Shown here: piece after piece, positions 44,970-55,173 of the stretch
How the letters are laid out: the number at the start of each line of letters is the position of its first letter
Position numbering within the stretch: position 1 is the stretch's first letter
NCBI GenBank assembly: GCA_010093485.1
Contig: MU001509.1
Location: 614,256-678,255 of the forward strand
From: Karstenula rhodostoma CBS 690.94
Taxonomy: Eukaryota > Ascomycota > Dothideomycetes > Pleosporales > Didymosphaeriaceae
Direction of reading: 5' to 3'
Length of the DNA stretch: 64,000 bases
The notes under the pieces: model-generated
What the model was told of the DNA's origin: nothing
Databases searched by the model: none
The model's input: only the letters and a program-made list of their open reading frames with translations
Made by a program: the position numbers and the translations under genes

Positions 44970-45757
44970 TGAAGGAAAGACCCGAAAGAAGAAAAGACTC
45001 GAGATGGCTCGCTACAGTTGCCTGTGCGCACGCAGCTTAGCTTGATAGCCACCAGCCTGTGATGTCCTGCTACGCTTCGGATCGAAACGATTGCCTTTCT
45101 GGACAACATCGGATCGATGTACTGTATCAAGAGCTACAACACAGCCCAGGCGGCTCAGAGAATCGAAGATTCGAGCACGGTGCAAGACCTGCATTCAGTA
45201 CGCCTGAACACACGAACAGCACACTGCATGCTTCGTTTTTCATAGACTTGTCAAGGAGAGGAAAAGCACGATGCAGCATTGGATACCATACATATACTGG
45301 TAGCGCTAGACTGAAGGTGTGGTGAAGAAAACCACCTCGTCCGCCCCCAGCCGCCAGCGCAGGACAGGGGCACAGATAAATTTTATTATGTCGATAAACG
45401 CCTTTCAAATATTCCACGTGTAAAAAGTTCCCAAGTTGAGCGTTGCTGGTACAGAATGCCGGGAACGATGCAGTCCGAGCAGATGTCAGCGGTCCCTTGA
45501 CAGCTCGCGTCGCCAATGCTCTCTTCTGGAACAAGAGGGCGCCTTCTGTAACACGCTCTCGCATGAATCCGATGACGACGGCATGGTGCTCGGCGTTCGA
45601 TGGCAAGCGGAACGTTCCAAACATGAGACGGTGGCACTGTGGGCGCGGGCGGGTAGCAGATGCAGCCATGCTCGATGCAGTTAGGCCCGAAGCCTGACGC
45701 AAGTGTGCAGGAAAAAAAGTCGCCCAGTCATCGCACGCCGCAGCGAAGGAGGAGAGA
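44970..45757. other. Intergenic region upstream of the pseudouridine synthase
   Basis: About 790 bp between two plus-strand genes, containing the acyltransferase 3' UTR and the next promoter. A 259-codon minus-strand frame (45127-45906) crosses into the downstream gene; it has no recognisable domain and no conserved-looking core, so I treat it as non-coding. Confidence 0.5.
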
Positions 45758-47692
45758 ATGAGGGGAGTGCTGCCCCACCTCCACCTCTTCCCCGAGTTCG
45801 AGCACCAGCTGCACCGTCTGTTCTGCACCCGTCGCAGCTTCCACAAGCTCTCGCGCGTGCCCCGTCGCGAGCAGATTCGCAGCCTGCCAGCCGCCCGCAG
45901 CACCATGAGCCCCGGCTACGAGCAGTGGACACAGGAGCAGCTCGTCGCGCGCATAAAGGACCTCGAGTCCCAGCTTGTAGCCAATGCCAAAGTTTCCCCA
46001 TCGAACCCCGCCGAGCCACACGCTGCGACCCTCACGAGCCTTCCCATCCTGTCGCCAGCAGACTCGGAGAAGTACCGCAAGCCCCCAAAGCAGGAGCCCA
46101 AGGCCTTCGACGCGTCGAGATATAGCAGCAGGCTTATTGCGCTCAAGTTTGCCTATCTGGGGCAGAAGTACAATGGCCTGGAGCACCATGCGAACAACAC
46201 GACGCCGTTGCCTACGATAGAGGAGGAGCTGTGGAAGGCGCTCGTCAAGACGAGGCTGATCAGCCCGACGCCCAGAGACGGCCAGGAGGTGGAGAAATAT
46301 AAGAGGCTGGACAAGAAGACGTTTGATAAGTGGGATAGAGACGGGACGGATGTGAATTGGGAGGGGTGCGAGTACTCCAAGTGCGGCAGGACGGATAGAG
46401 GCGTGAGCGCTTTTGGCCAGGTCATTGGAGTGCGGGTTAGGAGCAAGCGACCCTGCCCGAAGCCTGCGGTTGCATCGGAAGAGACAGCCGCAGCAGATGC
46501 CACACCAGAGACTGAGACCGCGGCGCTGGTCGAGGATGAAGAGCCCGCGAAACCCTTCGACGACCTCAAGGACGAGCTCGCCTACATCCAACTCCTCAAC
46601 CGCGTCCTCCCGCCCGACATCCGCATCTACGCCTGGTGCCCCAACCCGCCGCCTAACTTCTCCGCCCGCTTCTCCTGCAAAGAGCGCCGCTACAAGTACT
46701 TCTTCACGAACCCATGCTTCGCGCCCGTCCCCGGCACGTCTGGCCTCTACCCACCCGCCCTCGACGCATCCACCGACTCCCCACCCATGCGCGAAGGCTG
46801 GCTCGACATCGCCGCCATGCGCGAAGCCTGCGCCCGCCTCGAGGGCCTCCACGACTTCCGCAACTTCTGCAAGGTCGACCCCAGCAAGCAAATCACAAAC
46901 TTCAAGCGGCGCATCTTCCGCGCCTCGATCGAGGAAGTCTCGCCCCTCGCAGTGCCCAACTTCATCTCGCACAGCGCAATCCAGAACCCCGCATCGGGCG
47001 ACGCGCCCAAGATGTACGCCTTCGTACTCCACGGCTCTGCCTTCCTCTGGCACCAGGTCCGCTCCCTCGTCGCCATCCTCTTCCTCATCGGCCAGCGCCT
47101 CGAGCACCCAGACCTCATCTCCCAGCTCCTCGACGTAGAGCAGAATCCCACGCGCCCAAAGTACGAGATGGCCTCGGACGCGCCGCTCGTCCTGTGGGAC
47201 TGCATCTTCCCGCACGAGCACGAGGTGCAGGACTCGGAGGTGCGCGAGCACGGCTACCAGGACCGCCTCGACTGGGTGTACGTCGGGGACGAGGGCGGCA
47301 TGGAGCCCAAGGCGCTGGGGCTGGCTAGGGCGGGCGGGCCGAGCCGCATCGGCCGCGGGAAATGGGGCCGCGGCGGCCTCGTCGACGACGTGTGGGAGCT
47401 GTGGCACGCGAATAAGATTGACGAGACGCTGAGCGCGCTGCTGCTGGATGCGGTGGCGGCGCAGGGGTCGGCGACGCTGGATGCGACGGGGGGTGTGGCG
47501 GGGAATGCGATGGCGAGGGGTGGGCCGCGGGTGTTTGACGGCGGGAACGTGGGTAAGGCGAAGGGGAATTATATGCCGGTGCTTAGGCGGGAGAGGCAGG
47601 AGCCTGTGGAGGTGGTGAATGAGCGGTATGCGAGGAAGAGGGGGCTGGATCTCAATAGGAGGCGGGCGAAGGAGGAGGATGTGGATGAGTGA
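45758..47692 (+). CDS. DEG1: tRNA pseudouridine synthase of the TruA/Pus3 (Deg1) type
   Basis: Intronless 644-aa protein; converts uridine to pseudouridine in the tRNA anticodon arm (positions 38/39 for Pus3). Catalytic Asp213 lies in CGRTDRGVSAFGQ. Other family blocks: KFAYLGQKYNGLEHH, LNRVLPPDIRIYAWCP, FSCKERRYKYFF, RLEGLHDFRNFCKVDPSKQ and FLWHQVRSLVAILFLIG. An N-terminal MSPGYEQWTQEQLVARIKDL is the usual Pus3 start and corresponds to ATG 45905. The extra 49 residues from ATG 45758 (basic, few acids) could be a mitochondrial presequence, so two products are possible. Insertions at 160-180 and 230-265 are acidic and low-complexity. Pus3 rather than Pus1/Pus2 is my reading from the CKVDPSKQITNF context. 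Confidence 0.92.
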   Translation: MRGVLPHLHLFPEFEHQLHRLFCTRRSFHKLSRVPRREQIRSLPAARSTMSPGYEQWTQEQLVARIKDLESQLVANAKVSPSNPAEPHAATLTSLPILSPADSEKYRKPPKQEPKAFDASRYSSRLIALKFAYLGQKYNGLEHHANNTTPLPTIEEELWKALVKTRLISPTPRDGQEVEKYKRLDKKTFDKWDRDGTDVNWEGCEYSKCGRTDRGVSAFGQVIGVRVRSKRPCPKPAVASEETAAADATPETETAALVEDEEPAKPFDDLKDELAYIQLLNRVLPPDIRIYAWCPNPPPNFSARFSCKERRYKYFFTNPCFAPVPGTSGLYPPALDASTDSPPMREGWLDIAAMREACARLEGLHDFRNFCKVDPSKQITNFKRRIFRASIEEVSPLAVPNFISHSAIQNPASGDAPKMYAFVLHGSAFLWHQVRSLVAILFLIGQRLEHPDLISQLLDVEQNPTRPKYEMASDAPLVLWDCIFPHEHEVQDSEVREHGYQDRLDWVYVGDEGGMEPKALGLARAGGPSRIGRGKWGRGGLVDDVWELWHANKIDETLSALLLDAVAAQGSATLDATGGVAGNAMARGGPRVFDGGNVGKAKGNYMPVLRRERQEPVEVVNERYARKRGLDLNRRRAKEEDVDE

Positions 47693-47919
47693 GACTGCGA
47701 TGCTAGACCATAGTTCTCGCGTCCTGTGGCTGTGGATAGAAATGATACCCAGTGCGAACCGCGCGCGTTATTATCTTTCTGTGCTCCCGTGGTGACACGG
47801 CTGCACATTGACGGAATGGAATGGAACGGAGCGTGTACTTCAGGGTATCACATTGCAAAGTATCCTTCCTTCACATGTCGAAGCCGCATGGCGATCCAAC
47901 ACCCCCCTCCCCTCTCCAA

Positions 47920-48633
47920 TCAATCCCCCGTATTCAACTCCAAATCAATCTGCACCCCATGACTAACGCCATAATCCGCCAAACTCAACTGATCGTGGAA
48001 CGGCCGCTCCCCCTGCCGCTTCAGCATGATCTCGTGCACGGGACGTCCGATCTTGGCTGCTACCATCGCTTTGAACACTTTGACCGGGTCGGATGCCATG
48101 CAGGGGATCTGCGCCTTCGTGCCGAGCCGGTCGTTGACGGTTACGATGATCATGGGTTCGCCGGTGGGCGGGGGCGCGGGCGCGGGCGGTGCGGCGGCCG
48201 GCTTGTCTGTGGGGGGTTTGTCTGAGCGGGAGGCGCGGGGACGGTCGGAGCGAGGACGGTCGGAGTCGCGGTCACGGTCCCGGCCTCCTCGGCGGTCAGA
48301 GTCGCGTCTGTCGCGGCGGTCGCGGTCGTCGCGCGATCTGTGGCCTCTGTCTCTCTCTCTGTCTCTGTCTCTGTCTCTGTCGTCGCGGCGGCGGTCGTCC
48401 CTGTCGGGTCCGCCTCGCCTGTCATCGCGGTCGCGGTCGCCATCGCCTGCCTTCTTCCACTTCAGGCCGGAGTAGCTTTTTGGTTTGCGCGGGGGGCTTC
48501 GTCGCGGGGAGCGGGAGCGCGAGCGCGGGCGTGCGCGGGAGGCATCTGGGCGGTCGTCTTTGGGTGCGGGGGCGCGCGGTTTTGCGCCCTCGACTAGGGC
48601 GACGCGGTCGGGGTGTGGTGCGGGTGAGGGCAT
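47920..48633 (-). CDS. Hub1-type ubiquitin-like protein with RS/RD-rich N-terminal extension
   Basis: Intronless, 237 aa. The C-terminal 75 residues match the Hub1/UBL5 fold: MIIVTVNDRLGTKAQIPC, then DPVKVFKAMVAAKIGRP, EIMLKRQGERPFHD and LADYGVSHGVQIDLEL. Hub1 is not conjugated through a di-Gly tail; it binds Snu66/Prp38 non-covalently in the tri-snRNP and affects 5' splice-site choice. This protein ends in ELNTGD and lacks the double Tyr near the end of yeast and animal Hub1. The first 155 residues are Arg/Asp/Ser-rich (RPRSRSRSPRRSPP, SYSGLKWKK, then RDRD repeats), like SR-type splicing factors. ATG 48633 is the only Met before the basic region. It is divergent from the PIG-H gene over a short shared promoter. 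Confidence 0.85.
   Translation of the reverse strand: MPSPAPHPDRVALVEGAKPRAPAPKDDRPDASRARPRSRSRSPRRSPPRKPKSYSGLKWKKAGDGDRDRDDRRGGPDRDDRRRDDRDRDRDRERDRGHRSRDDRDRRDRRDSDRRGGRDRDRDSDRPRSDRPRASRSDKPPTDKPAAAPPAPAPPPTGEPMIIVTVNDRLGTKAQIPCMASDPVKVFKAMVAAKIGRPVHEIMLKRQGERPFHDQLSLADYGVSHGVQIDLELNTGD
48352..48385. repeat. tctctg/tctctc microsatellite inside the Hub1-type gene
   Basis: Short repeat that on the minus strand encodes alternating Arg-Asp/Glu in the RD-rich extension; it keeps the frame as hexamers. Confidence 0.8.
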
Positions 48634-48823
48634 TGGAGGTGGTTGTGGGAGAGGTGGAGGGAGAGGTGGAGGGAGAGGTGGAGGGAGAGGTGGAGGGAGA
48701 CACTTTTAGGGAGCTATGACGCTCGCTTCTTCCCGGCGTCGCGGCGGTTGTAGGGCTGAGCCGCGGCCTGGTGCTTCGTCTACACACGACTTTCCGTGCG
48801 CTGCGACCCACGACCATGACGAT
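48634..48823. promoter_or_regulatory. Compact divergent promoter with 12-bp tandem repeat
   Basis: Only 190 bp separate the Hub1-type start (48633, minus) from the preferred PIG-H start (48824, plus). Positions 48651-48698 are four perfect copies of gaggtggaggga, a polypurine tract on the plus strand. It would lie in the Hub1 5' leader as a C/T tract. Confidence 0.7.
48651..48698. repeat. 12-bp tandem repeat, four perfect copies
   Basis: Four exact copies of gaggtggaggga, in the divergent promoter of the Hub1-type and PIG-H genes. Confidence 0.95.
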
Positions 48824-49562
48824 ATGGCGACGATGATAGCAGCGCTGCAGCGGCTCAGCTCGCCGCCTGTGCAGACGCTCCGCACGCTGCAACCCACGCA
48901 AGCCACCGTCTCCTACACCGTGTCTACGCGCCCCGAAGCAAAGACGGTGACGGCCAAAGTGCGCTTTTACACGGGCATTGCCCTGCGCATACTAGTCGGC
49001 GTTGCGGTCGCACTCCTCGCATGGACAAAATGGTGTGCTAGTCGCGAGAAGCCTGTCGTGGCTCTGTCATGGACACTCGGCGACACGCGCTCCGAGAAAC
49101 TCTTGCAATCCGTATCGCGGCTCCCATGGCGGTACCTGATCCCCGCATCTTTGTGCAGCGTCTACCTCGCTCTCCGCAGGGGCTACACGGGTACGCTTCT
49201 TCCTCACCTCCCCTGTGTACCGCCGCCTGCTGACCCCCGTCATAGAAGAATCTCTGGTCGTACTCCGCGGCCTCGGTCTCCAGACGAGCACCACATCCTC
49301 CATCTACCTCCGCACGCCTACCACGCGCTTCATCCCCACGACTAGTGTTCAGGATGTCTTCATACACGAAGCGTTCAAGGGGTTTGAGATTAGGTTCTAC
49401 CTTGCGGTTGTGGTGAGGGAGGAGGAGGATGTGGTGGTCGTGTTCCCACGGATGTTGCCGAGGAGGGGGATACTGGAGGAGGTGTGGAGGGGAAGTAGGC
49501 GGTGCTTGTGGGAGGATACGGAGAGTGGGAAAGGCAAGGGGAGGACACGCGAGGACGCATGA
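48824..49562 (+). CDS. GPI15: PIG-H / GPI15 subunit of GPI-GlcNAc transferase
   Basis: Exons 48824-49190 and 49246-49562 (intron 49191-49245, 55 nt, gtacgc..catag, tgctgac branch) give 227 aa. It is a subunit of the complex that adds GlcNAc to phosphatidylinositol on the ER, the first step of GPI-anchor synthesis. After a polar N-terminus there are hydrophobic segments around residues 50-70 (IALRILVGVAVALLAWTKW) and 100-115. The PIG-H domain follows: EESLVVLRGLGLQTSTT, then RFIPTTSVQDVFIHEAFKG, FYLAVVVREEEDVVVVFP and ILEEVW. An in-frame ATG at 48716 would add 36 residues, but it lies almost on top of the divergent Hub1 leader, so I prefer 48824. Confidence 0.87.
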
Positions 49563-49720
49563 GTGGTTTTGAAAACGTGAATGTTTATCTATGAATGATG
49601 AAACCCCCGGCTCGTTCTTCACCCCGCCTATTTGCAATAACCAAGAACCAAAATCGCACCTCTGCTCACCAGCCCAACCGCGTTACCCAACAAGCAGCAA
49701 CCCTCCCCCCCAAACACAGC

Positions 49721-50249
49721 CTAGTACCTATACCGCGTCGAGTAGTCCTTTGGACTGACAACCAGACCGCGCCCCTTCTTCGCCCCGCGGTAGATCGTCT
49801 CAATGATATCAATCAGCTCCTGCTTGTCCTCGAGCACCCAGTTCAGCTTGTTGTTGTTACCAGTCCCGAAATCGCACATCATATGCTTGTTGCGGAAGAA
49901 GAACATGACGGTGCACGCGTCGTACAGCTCGTACATGGCCTTGAAGTCGGGCACCTCGTCGAGGTCGCAGAGGTAGATGACCTGCAACACCCACCGTCAG
50001 CGATGCATCTCTTACCCGCTACCACGTCCAGGATATAAGAAGATGAGGTCACGTGTGTGCGGGAGAGGGGAGACTTGCAGCAAAGTTCTTCACTTTGTCG
50101 GCGACCTTGTACAGCACTTCGTCCTGGCGCATGCAGTCCTGGTCGTGGTCGCGTCCGAAGCGGATCACGACGAGGCGGTCTTCTTCGCTTAGGATGGCCT
50201 GGTCGACGTGCCAGCCTGTTCGGAGATGCGGGAGGACGACGGAACCCAT
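49721..50249 (-). CDS. DIB1: Dim1/Dib1 U5 snRNP 15-kDa protein, with a GC-AG intron
   Basis: Exons 50249-50079 and 49981-49721 give 143 aa, the family's length (142-143). It is a thioredoxin-fold component of U5 snRNP and the tri-snRNP that blocks early spliceosome activation. Blocks: LPHLRTGWHVDQAILSEEDR, VVIRFGRDHDQDCMRQDEV, KVKNFAVIYLCDLDEVPDF, YELYDACTVMFFFRNKHMM, FGTGNNNKLNW and KGRGLVVSPKDYSTRYRY at the end. The 97-nt intron (49982-50078) starts with GCAAGT, not GT, and ends ttgcag. Only this join gives the strongly conserved NFAVIYL without extra residues or a shift; the neighbouring GT at 50075-50074 is out of frame. It is a real GC-AG intron in an essential gene. Confidence 0.95.
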
Positions 50250-50692
50250 GGTCGGACGTGGGGTGTGGCGCCTTTTTCTTCTAGGAATATGCTGGGGATA
50301 TTGATCGCGTGTGGTTTATCTCCTTGCTCTTTCTTGAGTGTTGAGGTAGGTGTACTAACTTAGCACGATGAAGGTCGTTAAAGCTGCGGGAAGTGCGGGC
50401 GGGGGTTCCAGGTCAGTGGAATGTGGAGCAGATAAAGTTTATTAAGCTTCTGTGGCGCGTGATGCTGGTTTACGCGTGGTATATATCTCGCTGTTGTAAG
50501 TTTCTACGGTGCAAGGCTGCCATATCACGTGACGTCCAAGGATTCGCCCCGCGCTAGCCCAATATAATCTAGCGCACCACTTTCTGGAAACATCCAGTCT
50601 CTACACTCACGGCGCTGTGGAACGCCTCCTATTCGGGTCTTACGAACGCACTTGATGCAGGTGGAGCATTCATAAGAGTTGGTAGAATAGAA
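50250..50692. promoter_or_regulatory. Divergent promoter of Dim1 and the RWD-domain gene
   Basis: About 440 bp between divergent starts. It contains tcacgtgac near 50525-50533, an E-box/CACGTG-type palindrome. No other gene. Confidence 0.55.
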
Positions 50693-51678
50693 ATGGCTGC
50701 GTCGTCATGGTTCCTCCTCCCACCGGAGCTGATCGAGCACCAGATCGCTCAAATCGACTTGTTAATGGCAATGTACCCAGAAGAGGAGGTGTCAATGGAG
50801 AATCTATCCCAAGACGCCCTCGGTGTGTTAAAAGCCAGTATCGAAAACAACACTCTCTCAAAAAGAAACACCCTCAACACCTCAACAATCACGCTCCTAC
50901 TCAGTCTTGAAATTTCAGAAAACACCACACTCCAACTAGACATCAACGTCCCATTCACACACGAGAGCGAGGCCCCACCAGAGGAAGCACCCCACGCAAA
51001 AATCCGCATACGGCAGCCCCCCTGGTTGAACAGAGCAGCGACCTCTCAACTGAACGCACAAGTCTCCGAGACCGAAGACCTCTTCACCGCAATCGACGAC
51101 ATCAAGCAAGCAGCATCCGACCTTCTCCAATCCCAGGCCGCTCTCGCAGCGCAATCCAACATCGCTTCTAAATCCGCTGCTGGACCGCTCGTACGCGCCT
51201 GGTTTTACTTCCCTTCCATATCCACGCGCTCCAAACGCGATGACTTCATCATCAACGTAGGTACCCCTTCATCTCAATATCCACGATATATGTATACCAT
51301 CTCACCCCGTCCCTCCCTCACTAACGCCTCGCCTCACCACGCCAGGCCCCCGCCTACGCCCTCACTGGCTTCCTCTTCGCCGGCAAACCAGGCCTCCTCT
51401 GCCTCGAAGGCACATCCTCTAACATCGACGCCTACATGAAGTTCATCAAGACCGAGAGCTGGGGGGACATACCCAGCCACCACAAGAAGGTCAGCGAGAG
51501 ACTGAGGGAAGAGGGCGGCGCGGAGGGCGTGCAGAGGGTATTTGCTGATATGCGGGAGATCACGGATGAGGTGGGGGAGAGGCGGGGCGCGAGGGCGAAT
51601 AGGGGGGATATGGGGGCTGTGGAGGGGTGGCTTGGGGAGAGGGGGTTGGGGGAGGCGTTGGGGAGGGTGTTGATGTAG
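50693..51678 (+). CDS. RWD-domain protein (RWDD2-like, RWD plus DUF1115)
   Basis: Exons 50693-51256 and 51346-51678 (intron 51257-51345, 89 nt, gtaggt..gccag) give 298 aa. The RWD domain (about 10-130) begins ELIEHQIAQIDLLMAMYPEE, with LQLDINVPFTHESE and a PPWL motif. The second half reads PLVRAWFYFPSISTRSKR, then DFIINAPAYALTGFLFAGKP and GLLCLEGTSSNIDAYMKFIK, the DUF1115-like part, and WGDIPSHHKKVSERL. RWD domains are protein-interaction folds related to E2 enzymes, as in Gcn2-binding proteins; the cellular role of RWDD2-type proteins is not settled. The Gly-rich C-terminal 40 residues are strongly purine-biased on the coding strand. Confidence 0.85.
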
Positions 51679-54600
51679 GGATGGATGGTGTGCAGGTGCA
51701 GGAAGGTGATGGGGGGGGGCTGCTGGGAGTGAGGCCGCAGGATGGATGGAGTGTTGGTTGGGCGTCGTTGCTCCGAAATGGGTAGGCGGTGCCATAAAAC
51801 GATACCCAGCTATTTTCTGTCCATGGGTCAGGTCGCTTTCTTTGTGTTTTGGCACCCCACCGAGTTTCTTTACTGTGTTTTGGCGTGGCTTGCAAAAGCG
51901 CGCGAGGAGTCAATAATCGAGGCGAGGTCGCTTGGATCGATTCGTTGCGGGTATAGATGCGCATTATCTTGGGTGCTAGATGTAAAAGTAGCTACTATGA
52001 CTGTGTGGAATTTTCTTCAAAGTATTGTCAATCCACAACTATCCCCTGCGATGATTTTTCCAGCGCCCAAGGTGTCCAGGAAACTTAACGTCTGAATCAG
52101 CATCGGATCTACTAATTGCCCGTACTCTCGAGGACACAGCGTCTGACAGAAGGCTTTGAGATGTTTTCCTCGCCTTCGTCCAAGATGTGAATATTACCTT
52201 CAGGCCAAACCAGGCAGTGGTCCAACGATCTTGGAGTCGTTCTCAACAGACAGCGGCATGGTGTCAGCACCAGTGTCATTCCATATAGTGAAGAAGGAAC
52301 CTAGGGAGCCGCGTTGATATGGTGTAACTGCACGGTACGCCGTTGAAGTGAGCGTGGCAAGACTAGCAACGGATTGCTAGCAGACGCCTAAGCCATTCTC
52401 AACGAAAAAACAGCTGTACTAGCCGGCGATGTGTTACCCAACCGTGTCCTAGGTATATTTAAAGCTTTCGACTTGCGCTGTAGATGTTCTTTTATCTTGA
52501 GAGCTTTTGTGCGTCAATGTCGCACCATCCCATCTACTTGGGTATGCGATCCACGTTGCGCTCCATCCGTTTATGGCTCGTTGATTCTCTCGGCGACGGA
52601 GATGCCAACGTGCGCCATCAGACGGGGATCGTTCTTGGAACCTACCTCCATGCGCTGTTATGGGTGTTTGGGGGAACTGGTGATGCGGTGAAGAGGATAG
52701 CCAACGCGAGTGGCTTGGTGAGTGCGCGGGATCGGGATGCGGGGAGTGATCGAGTAGAAGGTGATCTATCGATACGTCAACTGTAGAATAGCGTTTTGGA
52801 TAGCCTGAAGATGTATAGGGCTGTCGGTGAGTTCGCTTTGAGGCCGGAGCGGGCATTGACGGAGGTACTGCTGGTCCGATGATGTGTGTTGGTACTGCAA
52901 TACTGTTGTAGGGAGACGCGCTCTCGAATAGGATGGGGATTGCAAGTTGGTGATCATCGATTGGGTGAATATCGTGTTGGGTGTAAATCGTTGGGGCCGC
53001 CGCTGGTCCAAGGGGAGATAAGTGCTGACGATATCGGATAGGATTGCCGCAAGACGTTATATGGGGCCTCGCAGGCAATAGCAACACCGTGAGCGACTTT
53101 TATCCGACATAGACGACGTTCAAGTCGATTATTCCGTAAGTAGTATCGAAGTGAATGGCGCGTCACATGACTTGTGGAGTATCCTGGAAGGTATTCGCGT
53201 GCCCCGATCGTCCAAGTCAGGCCAGGAAGAGGTAGATACGGATCCATAGAACGTCCGAGTCTCCGTACGATTTCGTCCAAGGTGTTGGAGATGCGAAAAC
53301 CAAGGCAAACCTCTGGGGGAAGGCCGGCCCCTATATAAGCACCACCCCCCTGACGGTGTCCCTATGACATTGCGTAATACCTGCATTACACAGCTTCTTC
53401 CTCTCATGTTCTGAATCCTCTACCTAGCTTTTGCGAGCAGTGATACCTTCCTAAACCCCTCTTCGCGCTGTCCCGCGACCTCGTCGTCGGTAGCGACCGA
53501 GATCATGCAAAAAAAGCATATCTGAGCATCTAGCGTTGCTGACCTGTCATGCAGAGTGTCATGCGTATCGCGTAAGATTGTTGACGCAGGGCCTGAGTGG
53601 CGCCTCGGGGTGGTTGGACTTGCGTAGAGTAGGGCGACGATTCGCTTGGAGTCGACCGTGAGATGAAGCCCGATGCCAGATGGACAGAGGAGCGGGGCGG
53701 AGCCCTATGGTGACGGCTGTTGATGCCCAGTGTGGTATGTCCTGCAGTGGGATGCGTCTCTGACACACACATTGTATGCGAACGGTCCCCACGTGGGTAG
53801 GGGAGGGATGAACCTTGGAATGAGCTGCTTGGATTGGGACAAGGCTAGACGGCAGAGGTACCTGGAGGCTGTATTGTGTTGACTACTGCAGCGGGCCGCA
53901 AGTGCGCTGCGGCACAGTATGATGCACTGGTCGTATGATGTGCAGCTCGGTACGCGAAATCTCATAAACTTAATCTTTGGCATACAGAAGGATGATATGT
54001 GGAGACGCGATGATAAAGTGCAAGAAGCTGAAGGAAGAAAAACAAAGTAAACAGTAACCGCAGACTTGTGATTGGAAGCAAGCGCTCAGTGTTTACGCAA
54101 TGACACTATGTCCTGCTACTGTGCACATGTTACTATGGACGAACTAGTCCCCTTCTCAAAGGCAAGCGTAGCTCGTGAGGACTTACTGGATACTTCTTCT
54201 CGTCAATAACTTGGCGATAGAGCCCGATGAAGCGCTTCAGGCATGTCAGCAGCCGACAATGTCCGTTGTCGTCTAAACAGACTTCTGCACCGCCACACAT
54301 CACCAATTCACCAATTCACCATACTAAAACAGAAGACACGTTCGCCAAGCTTGAATATTGCAATTATCATTCATTCATTGCTTCACTTACCGAGACTACT
54401 CGCTAACCACCAGGCTGAATCGTGGGTGGGAAGGGCGGCCATTATTCCCGCCAGCCCGTCCGCCCACGCTGGAACACTGTGCCGGTAATAACGACACATC
54501 CAAACACCATCCCACCCATGCACCGCAGCAGGATCTTCATTTGCATCGCGCCTGCCCCTGCAAAATCAACTTTCAAATCCTCACACATCTGCCGACACCC

Positions 54601-55173
54601 GTGGGTACCTAGCCCTAAGCGCCCGACCATCGGCGAGGTTCAGCTTACCTGGCGCGGTAGGTGCACATAAATCGTCGACGGAAGCAGCAGTGATCGTCTG
54701 CTCCGCTTCCCCCAGCACGAGCGAGGCCACGTCGGCGTCCTCCAAAAAGGCAGGTCAAATGGGGATCGAGGTGGGGATATGGCCCGCGCGGCTCGGCATG
54801 TTACCCTCCCTCCTGATCCCCACGGAAGACACCGCACTGCCAACGCGCAAACGCACAGATTCTGCACAGACACGGAAATGAAAATCGCAGGATACCAAAA
54901 AGACAATGCCTGCGCCAAGGTGGAAAACGCTACCAAGATGCTTGAGTACAGAGTACGATGCGTGTGGATTTTGTTGCCCGAGAAGTGGAAAACAAGAAAA
55001 ACAAGCGAGCGAGAGCTCTTAGCCGCCCATGTTTCGCGAAAGCAAACACAGTATGCAGGGGTTGCGAGCGCCGTCGCGAAGTACTAAGACAATTTGTGCG
55101 AAGGAAGCAACGCCGAGCGGAAAGAGAAAATGCGTTGCCACCATTTCGTATGTACAAAGGAAAGATGCCTTGT
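51679..55173. other. 3.5-kb region without a supported gene
   Basis: I checked both strands. Frames are short, overlap each other and show no domain or signal peptide. A TATA-like cctatataagcacc occurs near 53331 on the plus strand, but the frame after it (from 53364) closes after 16 codons. The right end holds the ABC transporter 3' flank. Confidence 0.5.

Noticed and set aside
45127..45906. 259-codon minus-strand frame between the acyltransferase and the pseudouridine synthase
   Set aside because: It overlaps the start of the pseudouridine synthase, shows no domain and reads as mixed low-complexity; the GC-rich opposite strand explains its openness.
45728..47407. 559-codon minus-strand frame
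   Set aside because: It is antisense to the Pus3-type gene; Val/Leu/Glu/Ala-rich composition follows from the GC-biased codons of the real gene.
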